Origin: Zobellella endophytica
GTDB lineage: Bacteria; Pseudomonadota; Gammaproteobacteria; Enterobacterales; Aeromonadaceae
Length of the DNA: 64,000 nt
Assembly: GCF_003012775.1 (NCBI RefSeq)
Contig: NZ_PXYG01000001.1
Span: 682,001-746,000, forward strand
Direction: 5' to 3'
Translations under genes and position numbers: made by a program
Notes under the pieces: model-generated
The model's database searches: none
The model's input: the letters and a program-made list of their open reading frames with translations, nothing else
What the model was told of the DNA's origin: nothing
Shown here: piece after piece, positions 1-10,233 of the stretch
Layout of the letters: each line of letters begins with the position of its first letter
How positions within the stretch are numbered: position 1 is the stretch's first letter

Positions 1-939
1 ACTGGCAGCTACCTGCCAGAGGCGGTACGCACCAATGCCGACCTGGAGCAAATGGTAGAAACCAGCAATGACTGGATCGTCGAGCGCACCGGTATCCGGG
101 AGCGCCGCATCGCCGGGGCGGAAGATACCATTGCCAGCATGTCCTACGGCGCCGCCGTTCGGGCCCTGGATGCGGCCGGCATCGACGCCCGGCAGCTGGA
201 CATGATAGTGCTGGCCACCACCAGCGGTGACAACGCCTTTCCGGCCGCCGCCTGCGAAGTGCAGGCCATGCTGGAAGTACCGGGTATCCCGGCTTTTGAT
301 CTTGCCGCCGCCTGTGCCGGCTTCAGCTATGCCCTGAGCGTGGCCGATCAATTCATTCGCGGCGGCCAGGCTCGCCACATCCTGGTGATCGGCGCCGATG
401 CGCTGTCACGCATGTGTGCGCCGGACGATCGCTCGACCATTATCCTGTTTGGCGACGGTGCCGGTGCCGTGGTACTGGGGGCCAGCGAAGAGCCCGGCAT
501 CCTGTCCACCCACCTGCACGCGGACGGCCGCTACGGTGAGCTGCTCAAGCTGCCCCAGCGCCAGCGCGGGGTGACCGGCAGCGAGATGGATGCCTACATG
601 CACATGAAGGGCAACGAAGTGTTCAAGGTGGCGGTATCGCGGCTGAGCGACATCGTGACCCAGACCCTGGAAGCCAACGGTATCGACAAGTCCGAGCTGG
701 ACTGGCTGGTACCGCACCAGGCCAACTATCGCATCATCAACGCCACCGCCCGCAAGCTGAACATGCCGCTGGAGCGGGTGATCCTGACCCTCGACAAGCA
801 CGGCAACACCTCGGCCGCCAGCGTGCCCATCGCGCTGGATGAGGGGGTGCGCGACGGCCGCATCCAGCGAGGCCAGCTGATCCTGCTGGAAGCCTTCGGC
901 GGTGGCTTCGCCTGGGGCTCGGCCCTGGTCCGTTTTTAA
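1..939 (+). CDS. fabH: 3-oxoacyl-ACP synthase III (KAS III), 5' end cut by window
   Basis: Condenses acetyl-CoA with malonyl-ACP to start fatty-acid chains. The frame is open from base 1 ([19 protein letters not shown]...), so the true start lies upstream of the window and only a few N-terminal residues are missing. The active-site Cys sits in [13 protein letters not shown] (Cys codon at 313-315), the His in VPHQANYR and the Asn in GNTSAAS, giving the complete Cys-His-Asn triad of the family. It is the first visible gene of the fab cluster, 13 bases before fabD. Identification is secure. Confidence 0.97.
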   Translation, partial: TGSYLPEAVRTNADLEQMVETSNDWIVERTGIRERRIAGAEDTIASMSYGAAVRALDAAGIDARQLDMIVLATTSGDNAFPAAACEVQAMLEVPGIPAFDLAAACAGFSYALSVADQFIRGGQARHILVIGADALSRMCAPDDRSTIILFGDGAGAVVLGASEEPGILSTHLHADGRYGELLKLPQRQRGVTGSEMDAYMHMKGNEVFKVAVSRLSDIVTQTLEANGIDKSELDWLVPHQANYRIINATARKLNMPLERVILTLDKHGNTSAASVPIALDEGVRDGRIQRGQLILLEAFGGGFAWGSALVRF

Positions 940-952
940 AGAAGGAAACACC

Positions 953-1888
953 ATGACTTTTGCCATTACCTTTCCCGGACAGGGATCCCAAGCGGTAGGC
1001 ATGCTCGCGGGCGTGCTGGCCGAACATGACATCGTCAAGCTCACCTTTGCCGAGGCGTCCGCCGCGCTGGGCTATGATCTGGCCGAACTGGTGCTGAACG
1101 GCCCGGCGGACGAGCTGAACAAAACCTGGCGTACCCAGCCGGCGTTGCTGACCGCTTCCGTCGCCCTGTGGCGGCTGTGGCAACAGCAGGGCGGGGCCAC
1201 CCCGACGGTGATGGCCGGGCACAGCCTGGGCGAGTATTCCGCCCTGGTCTGCGCCGGCGTGCTCGACCTGGCGGACGGCGTCAGGCTGGTGGAGCTGCGC
1301 GGCCGGCTGATGCAGGAAGCGGTACCCGAAGGCACCGGCGCCATGTCCGCCATCATCGGTCTGGACAACGACACCATCGTCGCCAACTGCGCGAAGGCGG
1401 AACAGGACGAGGTGGTTTCGGCGGTCAATTTCAACTCGCCCGGCCAGGTGGTGATCGCCGGCCACAAGGCGGCGGTGGAACGGGCCAACGTCCTGATGAA
1501 GGAAAGCGGCGCCAAGCGCGCGCTGCCCTTGCCGGTGAGCGTGCCGTCCCACTGTGCCCTGATGCGCCCGGCCGCCGAAAAGCTGGCCGAGACCCTGGCC
1601 GGCATGACGCTGCAGGCGCCGCAGATCCCGGTGATCAACAACGTGGACGTCAGGGCCGAGACCGATCCGGCGGCGATCAAGGACGCCCTGGTGCGCCAGC
1701 TGTACAGCCCGGTGCGCTGGACCGAAACCGTCGAAACCATGGCCGGGCAGGGGGTGACCCGGTTGCTCGAAGTGGGCCCGGGCAAGGTACTGAGCGGCCT
1801 GGCCAAGCGCATCGACAAGCGGGTCGAGGGCCTGGCGGTGAACGACGCCGCCGGTCTGCAGCAGGCACTGGCTGCCGTTTTGGCCTGA
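953..1888 (+). CDS. fabD: malonyl-CoA:ACP transacylase
   Basis: Loads malonate from CoA onto acyl carrier protein, giving the extender for FabH and FabF. The 311-residue protein starts at ATG 953 behind an AAGGAAA ribosome site. It has the N-terminal FPGQGSQAVGM motif and the nucleophile elbow GHSLGEYSAL with the catalytic Ser. The length is normal for FabD. An upstream in-frame start at 902 lies inside fabH and was not chosen. It lies between fabH and fabG as in most gammaproteobacteria. Confidence 0.97.
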   Translation: MTFAITFPGQGSQAVGMLAGVLAEHDIVKLTFAEASAALGYDLAELVLNGPADELNKTWRTQPALLTASVALWRLWQQQGGATPTVMAGHSLGEYSALVCAGVLDLADGVRLVELRGRLMQEAVPEGTGAMSAIIGLDNDTIVANCAKAEQDEVVSAVNFNSPGQVVIAGHKAAVERANVLMKESGAKRALPLPVSVPSHCALMRPAAEKLAETLAGMTLQAPQIPVINNVDVRAETDPAAIKDALVRQLYSPVRWTETVETMAGQGVTRLLEVGPGKVLSGLAKRIDKRVEGLAVNDAAGLQQALAAVLA

Positions 1889-1990
1889 GGTAAGACTACT
1901 ATCGTCGGGGGAGGGGAGCCGCGGCCGTTGTGCTGTCACCGGCCTCTTCCGACAGCCGTGCGGGTATTGAAAAGAGATCAAGGAGTCACT

Positions 1991-2725
1991 ATGAGTTTTT
2001 CCGGTAAAGTGGTACTGGTCACCGGCGCCAGCCGGGGTATCGGCCGGGCGACCGCCGAACTGTTCGCCGAACGTGGCGCCATCGTGATCGGCACCGCCAC
2101 CAGCGAGAAGGGCGCCGAGGCGATCAGCACCTACCTGGGCGAAAAAGGCACCGGCCTGGTGCTGAACGTCACCGATGTGGAGTCCATGAACCAGCTGCTG
2201 GACACCATCAAGCAGCGTTACGGCGATATCGACGTGCTGGTCAACAACGCCGGCATTACCCGCGACAACCTGATGATGCGGATGAAGGACGAGGAGTGGC
2301 AGGATATCCTGGACACCAACCTGACCTCGGTGTTCCGCCTGTCCAAGGCGGTGCTGCGCGCCATGATGAAGAAGCGTTTCGGCCGTATCGTGACCATCGG
2401 TTCGGTGGTCGGCACCATGGGCAACGCGGGCCAGGCCAATTATGCCGCCGCCAAGGCCGGCCTGATCGGCTTCAGCAAATCACTGGGCCGGGAAGTGGCT
2501 TCCCGCGGCATTACCGTAAATGTGGTAGCCCCCGGATTTATTGAAACAGATATGACGCGCGCATTGAATGACGAGCAAAGGGCCGCTATCTTGTCTCAGG
2601 TTCCGGCACAACGTCTGGGCGACCCGAAAGAAATTGCCTCCGCGGTAGCGTTTTTGGCGTCGGAAGAAGCCGGTTACATCACCGGCGAGACGTTGCACGT
2701 TAACGGCGGCATGTACATGGTATGA
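1991..2725 (+). CDS. fabG: 3-oxoacyl-ACP reductase
   Basis: NADPH-dependent reduction of 3-oxoacyl-ACP, the first reductive step of chain elongation. The 244-residue short-chain dehydrogenase has the N-terminal nucleotide motif [10 protein letters not shown], the NNAG motif, and the catalytic Ser-Tyr-Lys set in [22 protein letters not shown] 1991 follows an AAGGAG ribosome site; the in-frame start at 1928 has none. The 102-base gap after fabD leaves room for an internal promoter, but none is obvious. Confidence 0.97.
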   Translation: MSFSGKVVLVTGASRGIGRATAELFAERGAIVIGTATSEKGAEAISTYLGEKGTGLVLNVTDVESMNQLLDTIKQRYGDIDVLVNNAGITRDNLMMRMKDEEWQDILDTNLTSVFRLSKAVLRAMMKKRFGRIVTIGSVVGTMGNAGQANYAAAKAGLIGFSKSLGREVASRGITVNVVAPGFIETDMTRALNDEQRAAILSQVPAQRLGDPKEIASAVAFLASEEAGYITGETLHVNGGMYMV

Positions 2726-2809
2726 TGAAAATCCCGGCAGTTAGTGCCTATTTGACGGAAAATGCTGCATTTTTAGCATAAATTCTGGTTAGACCAGCCT
2801 CAAATAGGC

Positions 2810-2837
2810 TTGCAAACTACGGTTAATTTAATACACT
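2810..2837 (+). promoter_or_regulatory. candidate sigma-70 promoter of acpP
   Basis: TTGCAA (2810-2815) and TACACT (2832-2837) are separated by 16 bases in the 158-base AT-rich gap between fabG and acpP. A dedicated strong promoter for acpP is usual because ACP is needed in large excess. This is a by-eye match only. Confidence 0.5.
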
Positions 2838-2883
2838 ACCGCAACGACACGCACTTGCGTATTTCTAAAGGAAAATACTGGTC

Positions 2884-3120
2884 ATGAGCAACATCGAAGA
2901 ACGCGTAAAGAAAATCATTGTTGAGCAACTGGGCGTTAAGGAAGAAGAAGTTAAACCCGAAGCCTCTTTCGTTGATGATCTGGGCGCTGATTCCCTGGAC
3001 ACAGTTGAGCTGGTAATGGCTCTGGAAGAAGAATTCGACACCGAGATTCCTGACGAAGAAGCGGAAAAAATCACCACCGTTAAAGCCGCGATTGATTACA
3101 TCAACGCCAATCAGGAATAA
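2884..3120 (+). CDS. acpP: acyl carrier protein
   Basis: Small acidic carrier of fatty-acid intermediates. It has 78 residues, with the phosphopantetheine Ser in [18 protein letters not shown]. Charge pattern and length match gammaproteobacterial AcpP almost throughout. ATG 2884 follows an AAAGGAAA ribosome site. The codons are less GC-rich than in neighbouring genes, as expected for a very highly expressed gene. It is flanked by fabG and fabF. Confidence 0.98.
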   Translation: MSNIEERVKKIIVEQLGVKEEEVKPEASFVDDLGADSLDTVELVMALEEEFDTEIPDEEAEKITTVKAAIDYINANQE

Positions 3121-3192
3121 CAAACCTGTACCGGAGTGGCAATCGCCGCTTCGGTTCTTTCCCCGTTTTAACCCCCATTCGGAGGCGCTCCT

Positions 3193-4434
3193 GTGTCTAA
3201 ACGCAGAGTCGTGGTGACTGGCCTCGGTATGCTCTCTCCTGTCGGAAACTCGGTCGATGCCAGCTGGCAGGCCCTGTTGGCAGGCCAAAGCGGCATCACC
3301 AACATTGAGCACTTTGATACTACCGATTACACCACCAAGTTTGCCGGCCTGGTAACGGGCTTCGAGCCCGAAGAGCACGGTATCGCCAAGAAAGAAGCCC
3401 GCAAGATGGACCTGTTCATCCAGTACGGGGTGGCGGCCGGTCTACAGGCAATGACCGATTCCGGTCTTGAGATTACCGATGCCAATGCAGATCGCGTTGG
3501 TGTCTCCATCGGCTCCGGGATTGGTGGCCTGGGTCTGATCGAACAAAACCACAGCAACCTGATGGCCAGCGGCCCCCGCAAGCTGAGTCCGTTCTTTGTG
3601 CCGTCCACCATCATCAACATGGTGTCCGGTCATCTGTCGATCATGAAAGGGTTGCGTGGCCCCAATATCGCGGCCACCACCGCCTGCACCACCGGTACCC
3701 ACAGCATCGGCCTGGCGGCGCGGATGATCGCCTACGGCGATGCCGACGCCATGCTGGCCGGCGGCACCGAAAAAGCTTCCACCCCCATGGGCATGGGCGG
3801 CTTTGCGGCGGCCCGGGCCCTGTCCACCCGCAACGACGCCCCTCACAAGGCGAGCCGCCCCTGGGACAAGGAGCGGGATGGTTTTGTGCTGGGCGATGGC
3901 GCCGGGGTGATGATGCTCGAAGAGTACGAGCACGCCAAGGCCCGTGGTGCCAGGATCTATGCCGAGCTGGTCGGCTTCGGCATGAGTGGCGATGCCCATC
4001 ACATGACGGCGCCGCCCGATGACGGCAGCGGTGCCGCCGCGGCCATGGCCAACGCCATCCGCGACGCCGGCATCGCCCCCGAACTTATCGGCTACGTCAA
4101 TGCCCACGGCACCTCCACCCCCCTGGGAGATGTGGCCGAGCTGCGTGGCGTGAAGAAGGTGTTCGACGATCACGCCTACCAGCTGATGGTCAGCTCCACC
4201 AAGTCCATGACCGGCCACCTGCTGGGCGCGGCCGGGGCGGTGGAAGCCATCATCACCGTGCTGGCCCTGCGGGACCAGATGGCTCCGCCTACCATCAACC
4301 TGGATAACCCGGATGATGAATGCGATCTGGATCTGGTGGCCCATACCGCCAAGTCCGGCACCTTCGAGTACGCGCTGTCCAACTCCTTCGGCTTTGGCGG
4401 CACCAATGGCTCATTGATTTTCAAACGCATATAA
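3193..4434 (+). CDS. fabF: 3-oxoacyl-ACP synthase II (KAS II)
   Basis: Elongating condensing enzyme that also adjusts the unsaturated/saturated balance. It has 413 residues and starts at GTG 3193 behind GGAGG. The active-site Cys is in [14 protein letters not shown], and the two His residues are in [11 protein letters not shown] and [12 protein letters not shown]. The C-terminal [10 protein letters not shown] motif is present. The gene is followed by a clear terminator. Confidence 0.98.
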   Translation: MSKRRVVVTGLGMLSPVGNSVDASWQALLAGQSGITNIEHFDTTDYTTKFAGLVTGFEPEEHGIAKKEARKMDLFIQYGVAAGLQAMTDSGLEITDANADRVGVSIGSGIGGLGLIEQNHSNLMASGPRKLSPFFVPSTIINMVSGHLSIMKGLRGPNIAATTACTTGTHSIGLAARMIAYGDADAMLAGGTEKASTPMGMGGFAAARALSTRNDAPHKASRPWDKERDGFVLGDGAGVMMLEEYEHAKARGARIYAELVGFGMSGDAHHMTAPPDDGSGAAAAMANAIRDAGIAPELIGYVNAHGTSTPLGDVAELRGVKKVFDDHAYQLMVSSTKSMTGHLLGAAGAVEAIITVLALRDQMAPPTINLDNPDDECDLDLVAHTAKSGTFEYALSNSFGFGGTNGSLIFKRI

Positions 4435-4454
4435 TGGCCTCTTGGCCCGAAACA

Positions 4455-4480
4455 GCCCGGCCTCAGTGCCGGGCTTTTTT
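4455..4480 (+). terminator. rho-independent terminator after fabF
   Basis: A 7-bp stem GCCCGGC/GCCGGGC with a 6-base loop is followed by six T. It separates the fab genes from pabC, which starts 12 bases further on, so read-through or a nearby promoter must serve pabC. Confidence 0.85.
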
Positions 4481-4491
4481 ATCCGGATAGC

Positions 4492-5289
4492 ATGCAGAAA
4501 ATCATCACCGACAACGACTCGGAGCAGGCGCTGAGCCGAGGCTGGCAGCTGGGCGACGGGCATTTCACGACAATTCATGCGCACGGCGGCAGGCTGCGGC
4601 TGTGGCGCTATCATCAGGCGCGCCTGGCCGAGGCCTGTGCGCGGCTGTACCTGTCGGCTCCCGACTGGCGGCGGCTCCATGCCGAGGCCCTGGGCCTGCT
4701 GGACGGCTCCGATCAGGTGCTGCGCATTTCCCTGCTGCGCGGCCCGGGCGCCCGTGGCTATGGCATCGCCGGTTGCGGTGAGTCCACGGTGGTGCTGAAC
4801 AGCTCGCCCTTTCCCGTCCATTATTACCGCTGGCGGCAGCAGGGGGTGGCCATCGGCGTCTGTCACGGCCGACTCGGCCGCTGCCCGCTACTGGCCGGGC
4901 TGAAAACCACCAACCGGCTGGAGCAGGTGTTGCTGAAGGCCGAGCTGGAGCGACAGGGGTTGTCTGAAGCGGTGGTGCTGAATGACGCGGGCGAGCTGAT
5001 GGAGGCGGTCACCGCCAACCTGTTCTGGCGCGAAGGCGAACGGGTGTGTACCCCGGATTTGTCTGAGGGCGGGGTTTGCGGTACCTTGCGCGCCTGGGTT
5101 CTGGACCACCTGGGGGAACGGGTCGCGGTGGTTCGTGCCGGACCGGAGCGGCTGCTGGCCGCCGACGAAGTGTGGCTGACCAACGCCCTGATGGGGGTGG
5201 TACCGGTGACGGCGGTGGGCGAGCAGCCCTTTCCCTCCTCTTTTTTATTGGCGAGAGAATTACAGCGAGCGTATGAACAGACTGATTAA
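4492..5289 (+). CDS. pabC: aminodeoxychorismate lyase
   Basis: PLP enzyme that converts 4-amino-4-deoxychorismate to p-aminobenzoate and pyruvate for folate synthesis. The 265-residue product is a fold-type IV aminotransferase family member. The probable PLP Lys lies in LAGLKTTNRLEQVLL, and the motif ELMEAVTANLFW is typical of the family. The position between fabF and mltG is the classical pabC locus. Its end overlaps mltG by 17 bases, which suggests translational coupling. Confidence 0.93.
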   Translation: MQKIITDNDSEQALSRGWQLGDGHFTTIHAHGGRLRLWRYHQARLAEACARLYLSAPDWRRLHAEALGLLDGSDQVLRISLLRGPGARGYGIAGCGESTVVLNSSPFPVHYYRWRQQGVAIGVCHGRLGRCPLLAGLKTTNRLEQVLLKAELERQGLSEAVVLNDAGELMEAVTANLFWREGERVCTPDLSEGGVCGTLRAWVLDHLGERVAVVRAGPERLLAADEVWLTNALMGVVPVTAVGEQPFPSSFLLARELQRAYEQTD

Positions 5290-6280
5290 ATGGCTGGGGC
5301 GGCTGATGTTGCTGCTGACCCTGGTGCTGCTCGGGGCGACGGGCTACGGCGTGAGCCAGTGGCAGAAACTGGAAGCCATGACCATTGCCGCCCCGTCCGA
5401 GCCCCTGTTCGTGGTCGCCAGGGGAGAAACCACCTTCAACCTGATCAACCGGCTGGCAGCAGAGCCGGTGTCCGGGCTGCACCGGCGGCTGTGGCTGAAG
5501 TTTCATCCCGAGCTGGCCGCCGTGCGCCAGGGAGTCTACCGGCTCGAGCCGGGAACCCGGCTGCGCGATGCGCTGATGACCTTTGTCGACGGCGATGTGT
5601 ACCAGTTGCGGGTTACCCTGGTGGAAGGACTGCGGCTGACCGACTGGCTCAAGCGGCTGGCCGAGTCGGAATACCTCGACAGCGAGCTGGGCGGGGTGAG
5701 CGAGGCGGAGCTGGCCGAGCGGCTGGGGGTTGAGCAGGGCAAGCTCGAGGGGTTGTTCCTGCCGGAAACCTACAGTTATACCCCGGGCGAAACCGATCTG
5801 CTGATCCTGCAGCGTGCCCACCAGGAAATGCAGCAGTTTCTCGACGAAGCCTGGGAAGACCGGGCGCCGGGCCTGCCCATCGCTTCTCCCTACGAGGCGC
5901 TGATCCTGGCTTCCATCATCGAAAAGGAAACCGGCATCGCCGAAGAGCGCCCGCTGATCGCCTCGGTGTTTGTCAATCGGCTGCGTCGGGGCATGCGGCT
6001 GCAGACCGATCCGACCGTGATTTACGGCATGGGTGAAGACTATGACGGCAATATCCGCAAGCGGGACCTGCAGACCCATACCGCCTACAACACTTACATG
6101 ATCGACGGCCTGCCGCCGACGCCCATCGCCATGCCCAGCAAAGAGGCGATTCTGGCCGCGCTGCAGCCGGCACAGAGCGATTATTACTATTTCGTGGCCA
6201 TGGGCGAGGGGCGGCATTATTTCTCCCGGACCCTGCGCGAGCACAACAGTGCCGTGCGCCGCTATATCTTGAAAAGGTAA
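5273..6280 (+). CDS. mltG: endolytic murein transglycosylase
   Basis: Inner-membrane lytic transglycosylase (YceG family) that cuts nascent glycan strands and so limits their length. The 335-residue protein has one N-terminal membrane segment (about residues 10-28). The catalytic Glu is in ASIIEKETGIAEERPLIASVFVNRL, followed by LQTDPTVIYG. The start ATG 5273 lies inside pabC, and tmk follows after 3 bases. Confidence 0.95.
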   Translation: MNRLIKWLGRLMLLLTLVLLGATGYGVSQWQKLEAMTIAAPSEPLFVVARGETTFNLINRLAAEPVSGLHRRLWLKFHPELAAVRQGVYRLEPGTRLRDALMTFVDGDVYQLRVTLVEGLRLTDWLKRLAESEYLDSELGGVSEAELAERLGVEQGKLEGLFLPETYSYTPGETDLLILQRAHQEMQQFLDEAWEDRAPGLPIASPYEALILASIIEKETGIAEERPLIASVFVNRLRRGMRLQTDPTVIYGMGEDYDGNIRKRDLQTHTAYNTYMIDGLPPTPIAMPSKEAILAALQPAQSDYYYFVAMGEGRHYFSRTLREHNSAVRRYILKR

Positions 6281-6283
6281 TCC

Positions 6284-6907
6284 ATGAGCCAGTTTATTGT
6301 GATTGAGGGGCTGGAAGGCGCGGGCAAGAGCACGGTTCAGCGCCACGTGGTGGCCTGGCTCGAAGCCCGGGGGCTGACGGTGATGACCACCCGCGAGCCC
6401 GGCGGGACACCACTGGCCGAAAAGATGCGCGCCCTGGTCAAGGAGGTGCACGACGAGCCGCTGACCATGGAAGCCGAGTTGTTGCTGATGTATGCCGCCC
6501 GGGTTCAACTGGTGAAAACCCGCATCCAGCCCTCGCTGGCGGCCGGTACCTGGGTGGTGGGGGACCGGCATGACCTGTCGTCCCAGGCCTACCAGGGCGG
6601 CGGCCGTGGCCTCGACCGCCACCTTATCGACCAGATCAAGCTGGCGGTGCTGGGGAATTTTGCCCCGGATCTGACCCTCTACCTGGACATTGATCCCGCC
6701 CTGGGGCTGCAGCGCGCCCGGGCCCGGGGCGAGCTGGACCGGATAGAACTCGAGCAGCTGGATTTCTTCGAACGCACCCGGGCGCGCTATCTGGAACTGG
6801 TGCAGGCGGATCCGCGCATCGTGCAGCTGGACGGCAGCCAGAGCCCGGAGCGGGTGAGGGCCGACGTTATCCATTGCCTGGAGCAGCATCTGTGTATCCC
6901 TGGTTGA
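6284..6907 (+). CDS. tmk: thymidylate kinase
   Basis: Phosphorylates dTMP to dTDP. The 207-residue product has the P-loop GLEGAGKST near its N-terminus, the [11 protein letters not shown] motif and the [16 protein letters not shown] motif. Many homologues have Tyr where this protein has His in [11 protein letters not shown]. Its 3' end overlaps holB by 16 bases. Confidence 0.96.
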   Translation: MSQFIVIEGLEGAGKSTVQRHVVAWLEARGLTVMTTREPGGTPLAEKMRALVKEVHDEPLTMEAELLLMYAARVQLVKTRIQPSLAAGTWVVGDRHDLSSQAYQGGGRGLDRHLIDQIKLAVLGNFAPDLTLYLDIDPALGLQRARARGELDRIELEQLDFFERTRARYLELVQADPRIVQLDGSQSPERVRADVIHCLEQHLCIPG

Positions 6908-7872
6908 GTGCCCACCGGGCACAACTGCGCGCCCTGGTGCAGGGCGACCGGCTCGGGCACGCCCTGTTGCTCAAGGGCATCGACGGGCTCGGCAAGGGTT
7001 GGCTGGCGGACGAGCTGGTCAGCATGATGTTATGCCAACATACAAAGGATGCCCCATGTAGGCGGTGCCACTCCTGCCAGCTCGATGCCGCCGGCAACCA
7101 TCCGGATCACCATGAAATAAGCGGCAATGAACGCAGCATCGGTATCGATGCCATCCGCCAGCTCGGCCAGGTGCTGGGCGAAAGTTCGTGCCTGGGACAT
7201 GGAAAGGTCGCCATCATCAAGCAGGCGGACAAGATGACCGACGCCGCCGCCAACGCCCTGCTCAAGACCCTGGAGGAGCCGGCGGGAGAAACCACCCTGA
7301 TCCTGACCAGCTCCCGTGCCGAGCGGCTGCCGCTGACCATCCGCAGCCGCTGCCAGCAATGGCTGCTGCCGGTTCCCGAGGGAGCCACGGTACTGTCCTG
7401 GCTGGCGGGGCAGGGGCTGGATGCCGGCGTCGCCGCGCTCAACATCAACCAGGGCTCCCCCTTGCGGACCCGAGACTATCTGGCGTCCGGCGCGGACGGC
7501 AAACGACTGCAGCTGTTGCGGCAGTTCGCCTCCCTGCATCAGACACCACAGGTGCTGCCGCCATTGCAGGCCGGCTTGCTGGAGCAACAGGTCCACCTGC
7601 AGTGGGTGCAGCTGCTGTTGCTGGATGCGACGCAACTGAGCCTGGGGCTGAGCGGGACCCCGCTGCGGCTGCACGACTGCGAGCCCCTGAGCCGGGCGCT
7701 GAGCCGGCTCGGCCCGGAACGGCTCAACCGGGCCCTGACGGGGCTGCTGCAGCTCGGGCAGCAGCTGCAGCCGTCGAGCGGCCGTCCGCTCAATGCAGGG
7801 CTGCAACTGGGCCGCTGGTTGCATGACTGGCTCGGATTGTGGTCGGCGCCGGCGACACCCCGAATCGATTGA
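6892..7872 (+). CDS. holB: DNA polymerase III delta' subunit
   Basis: Clamp-loader subunit. I place the start at GTG 6892 (product beginning [12 protein letters not shown]), because E. coli HolB also begins with a YPWL segment. A TTG at 6874 is in frame but has no support. The product has about 326 residues. It has a degenerate P-loop (GIDGLGKG), four zinc-ligand cysteines in [16 protein letters not shown] and the SRC-type motif TIRSRCQQW. It overlaps tmk and precedes tatD, the usual order. Confidence 0.93.
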   Translation: MYPWLSAHRAQLRALVQGDRLGHALLLKGIDGLGKGWLADELVSMMLCQHTKDAPCRRCHSCQLDAAGNHPDHHEISGNERSIGIDAIRQLGQVLGESSCLGHGKVAIIKQADKMTDAAANALLKTLEEPAGETTLILTSSRAERLPLTIRSRCQQWLLPVPEGATVLSWLAGQGLDAGVAALNINQGSPLRTRDYLASGADGKRLQLLRQFASLHQTPQVLPPLQAGLLEQQVHLQWVQLLLLDATQLSLGLSGTPLRLHDCEPLSRALSRLGPERLNRALTGLLQLGQQLQPSSGRPLNAGLQLGRWLHDWLGLWSAPATPRID

Positions 7873-7895
7873 TACTGGATACTCAGGAGAACGTT

Positions 7896-8684
7896 TTGCT
7901 GGTTGATTCCCATTGTCACCTGGATAAACTCGAATACGGAAAGAAACATGCGGACATGGCCGAGGCCGTCCGCAAGGCGGCCGCCCGCGGGGTAAATCAC
8001 ATGCTGTGTATCGGCGTGGGACTGTCTTCCTTCCCGTCCATGCTGGAGGCGATAGCGCCATTCCCCCAGGTGTTCGCCTCCTGCGGCGTGCACCCGTTGC
8101 ACCAGCAGGATGAGCAGAATGACCCGGCGCTGCTGCGCCGGCTGGCGGCACACCCGGCGGTGGTCGCCATCGGCGAGACCGGGCTCGACTATTTCTATGC
8201 CCCGGAAACCCGGGACATCCAGCGGCGGGCATTTGAACAACATGTGGCCACCGCGGTGGAGCTGGACAAGCCGCTGATCATCCATACCCGCAGCGCCCAG
8301 GAGGATACCCTGGAGATCCTGCATCGGGGCGGGGCCGAGCGGGTGGGCGGGGTGTTGCACTGCTTTACCGAATCCCTGGACATGGCACAAGCCGCCATCG
8401 AGCTCGGTTTCTACATCTCCATTTCCGGCATTGTCACCTTTCGCAGCGCCGACGCCCTGCGCGAGGTGGTGAAGGCCTTGCCGCTGGAGCGACTGTTGGT
8501 GGAGACCGACTCCCCCTGGCTGGCCCCTGTGCCCTTCCGGGGCGAAGAAAACGAACCCGCCTATACCCGTACCGTCGCGGAGTACATCGCCAGGCTCAAG
8601 GGGGTTTCCTTCGAGCAGTTGGCGGCACAGACCACCGCCAACTTCTTCGACCTGTTCAAGCTCGCCCGGCCGGTCAACGGCTGA
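7896..8684 (+). CDS. TatD-family metal-dependent DNase (YcfH type)
   Basis: Metal-dependent hydrolase of the TatD family; members act as 3'-5' exonucleases or deoxyribonucleases. I choose TTG 7896 (reads MLVDSHCHLD in the family) because it follows a CAGGAG site and matches the usual N-terminus. This gives 262 residues. The metal-binding set is visible: DSHCHLD, GETGLDYF, HTRSA, LHCFTES and ETDSPWL. It lies 23 bases after holB, as in E. coli (holB, then ycfH with ptsG beyond). Confidence 0.9.
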   Translation: MLVDSHCHLDKLEYGKKHADMAEAVRKAAARGVNHMLCIGVGLSSFPSMLEAIAPFPQVFASCGVHPLHQQDEQNDPALLRRLAAHPAVVAIGETGLDYFYAPETRDIQRRAFEQHVATAVELDKPLIIHTRSAQEDTLEILHRGGAERVGGVLHCFTESLDMAQAAIELGFYISISGIVTFRSADALREVVKALPLERLLVETDSPWLAPVPFRGEENEPAYTRTVAEYIARLKGVSFEQLAAQTTANFFDLFKLARPVNG

Positions 8685-8780
8685 TAAAGGGGGCCAACCA
8701 TGGCCTCCGTTTCCCTTCTCCCGCGCTGTCCTCTATAGTAACTCTGTTTCGTTTGTATCCTTTAACCTGGAGATACCCGC

Positions 8781-9194
8781 TTGCTCGCCTGGCATTTATG
8801 GCTGATTGCCGCCCTGTTACTGTTGCTGCTGGAACTCCTGGGGACCGGCTTTTTCGCGTTTGCCATGGGCCTTGCGGCGCTGGCGGCCATGACCGCGGCC
8901 CTGCTGGACGCCGGCGCAACCCTGCAATGGTTCGTGTTCGCCATCGCCGCCGTGGTACTGGCGCCGCTGCTCAAGCGCCTCTTCCGCCGTTATGCGCCTT
9001 CCCGGCGCTCCAGCGCCTTGGCCGGGGAAGGGCGCCGGCAGCAAGGAGAGCTGGTGCAGTTGCCTTCCGGGGAAATCCGGCTGCGGTTCGAAGGAGACCT
9101 GTTTCTGGTGCGCAGCGAGTCGGGCGCGGCCCTGAACCCCGGAGAACGGGTCACTGTACGTTGTTTCGATGGCATTACCGCCGTCATAGATTAA
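8781..9194 (+). CDS. NfeD-family membrane protein (YbbJ-like)
   Basis: Short NfeD-type protein of 137 residues. It has two to three N-terminal membrane segments (residues about 3-65) followed by a small OB-like soluble domain. Such proteins are typically encoded beside SPFH proteins and are thought to work with them in membrane microdomains. It starts at TTG 8781 behind CTGGAGA. It ends 20 bases before qmcA, so the two probably form an operon. Confidence 0.85.
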   Translation: MLAWHLWLIAALLLLLLELLGTGFFAFAMGLAALAAMTAALLDAGATLQWFVFAIAAVVLAPLLKRLFRRYAPSRRSSALAGEGRRQQGELVQLPSGEIRLRFEGDLFLVRSESGAALNPGERVTVRCFDGITAVID

Positions 9195-9214
9195 CCCAAC
9201 CGAGGACAAGCCAA

Positions 9215-10171
9215 ATGGATGCCATGTTCATCATTGCTCTGATATTTACCCTGTTGATCCTGGCCCTGATCATCAAGGGCCTGATGATAGTGCAGCAGTC
9301 GGAGGCCGTGGTGATAGAGCGGCTCGGCAGCTACCAGAAAACCCTGAGTCCGGGCATCAACTGGATCATTCCCTTCGTCGACAAGCCGCGTTCGATCAAG
9401 GTGCGCCGTTACCAGGCCATCGGCGGTGAAAATATCCCCGTGGTGCAGGAGGAAACCCGTATCGACCGGCGGGAAACGGTGCTCGATTTCCCAGGGCAGT
9501 CGGTGATCACCGCCGACAACGTCAGCGTCACCGTCAACGGCGCCCTCTATTTCCAGGTGATCGATCCGGAGCGGGCGGTGTACCAGACCGAAAACCTGAT
9601 CCAGGCCATTGAGATCCTGGCCAAGACGTCGCTACGCTCGGAAGTGGGCAAGATGGAGCTGGACAAGCTGTTTGAGTCCCGCCAGGAGATCAACGACAAG
9701 TTGCAGATCGTGATGGACGAGGCGGGCAACAAGTGGGGCGTCAAGGTCACCCGGGTGGAGATCCAGGACATCAATATTCCCGCCGAGGTCGAAGACGCCA
9801 TGCGCAAGCAGATGGCGGCCGAGCGGGAGCGGCGGGCGCTGGTGCTGCGGGCCAGCGGCGAGCGGGAAGCCGCCATCGCCAAGGCAGAAGGGGAGAAGCG
9901 CTCCAATATCCTGGTGGCCGAGGGTGAGAAAGAGGCCGCCATCCTGATGGCCGAAGGCCAGCGCCAGGCCATCGACAAGGTGCTGGCGGCAGGAGGCGAC
10001 CGGCTGGATCCGCAACTGGTGGTGGGCTACCTGCTGGGCCTGGAATACCTGAAGACACTGCCGGACATCGGCAAGGAGGGGGATCGTATCTTCCTGCCTT
10101 ACGAGGCCAGCAGCGTGCTGGGCGCCGTCGGCAGCCTGGAAGCGTTGCTGAAGGGCAACGGTAAAGGCTGA
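9215..10171 (+). CDS. qmcA: SPFH/band-7 (stomatin-like) protein
   Basis: Membrane-anchored SPFH protein of 318 residues resembling E. coli QmcA (YbbK). It has one N-terminal membrane segment (residues about 5-24), then the band-7 domain (VVIERLGSYQKTLSPGINWIIPF...). A long Glu/Ala/Arg-rich coiled coil (MAAERERRALVLRASGEREAAIAKAEGEK) follows. ATG 9215 follows a weak GAGGAC site. An upstream in-frame start at 8753 runs through nfeD in another frame and was rejected. Confidence 0.92.
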   Translation: MDAMFIIALIFTLLILALIIKGLMIVQQSEAVVIERLGSYQKTLSPGINWIIPFVDKPRSIKVRRYQAIGGENIPVVQEETRIDRRETVLDFPGQSVITADNVSVTVNGALYFQVIDPERAVYQTENLIQAIEILAKTSLRSEVGKMELDKLFESRQEINDKLQIVMDEAGNKWGVKVTRVEIQDINIPAEVEDAMRKQMAAERERRALVLRASGEREAAIAKAEGEKRSNILVAEGEKEAAILMAEGQRQAIDKVLAAGGDRLDPQLVVGYLLGLEYLKTLPDIGKEGDRIFLPYEASSVLGAVGSLEALLKGNGKG

Positions 10172-10233
10172 GCACAGGGGAGAGCGCCGGCCGCTCTCCT
10201 TTCATACAGGTTATTATTTTACATAACATAAAG

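Noticed and set aside
5009-6922. 637-residue minus-strand ORF across pabC, mltG and tmk
   Set aside because: Antisense shadow of three well-supported genes; His/Gln/Pro-rich composition.
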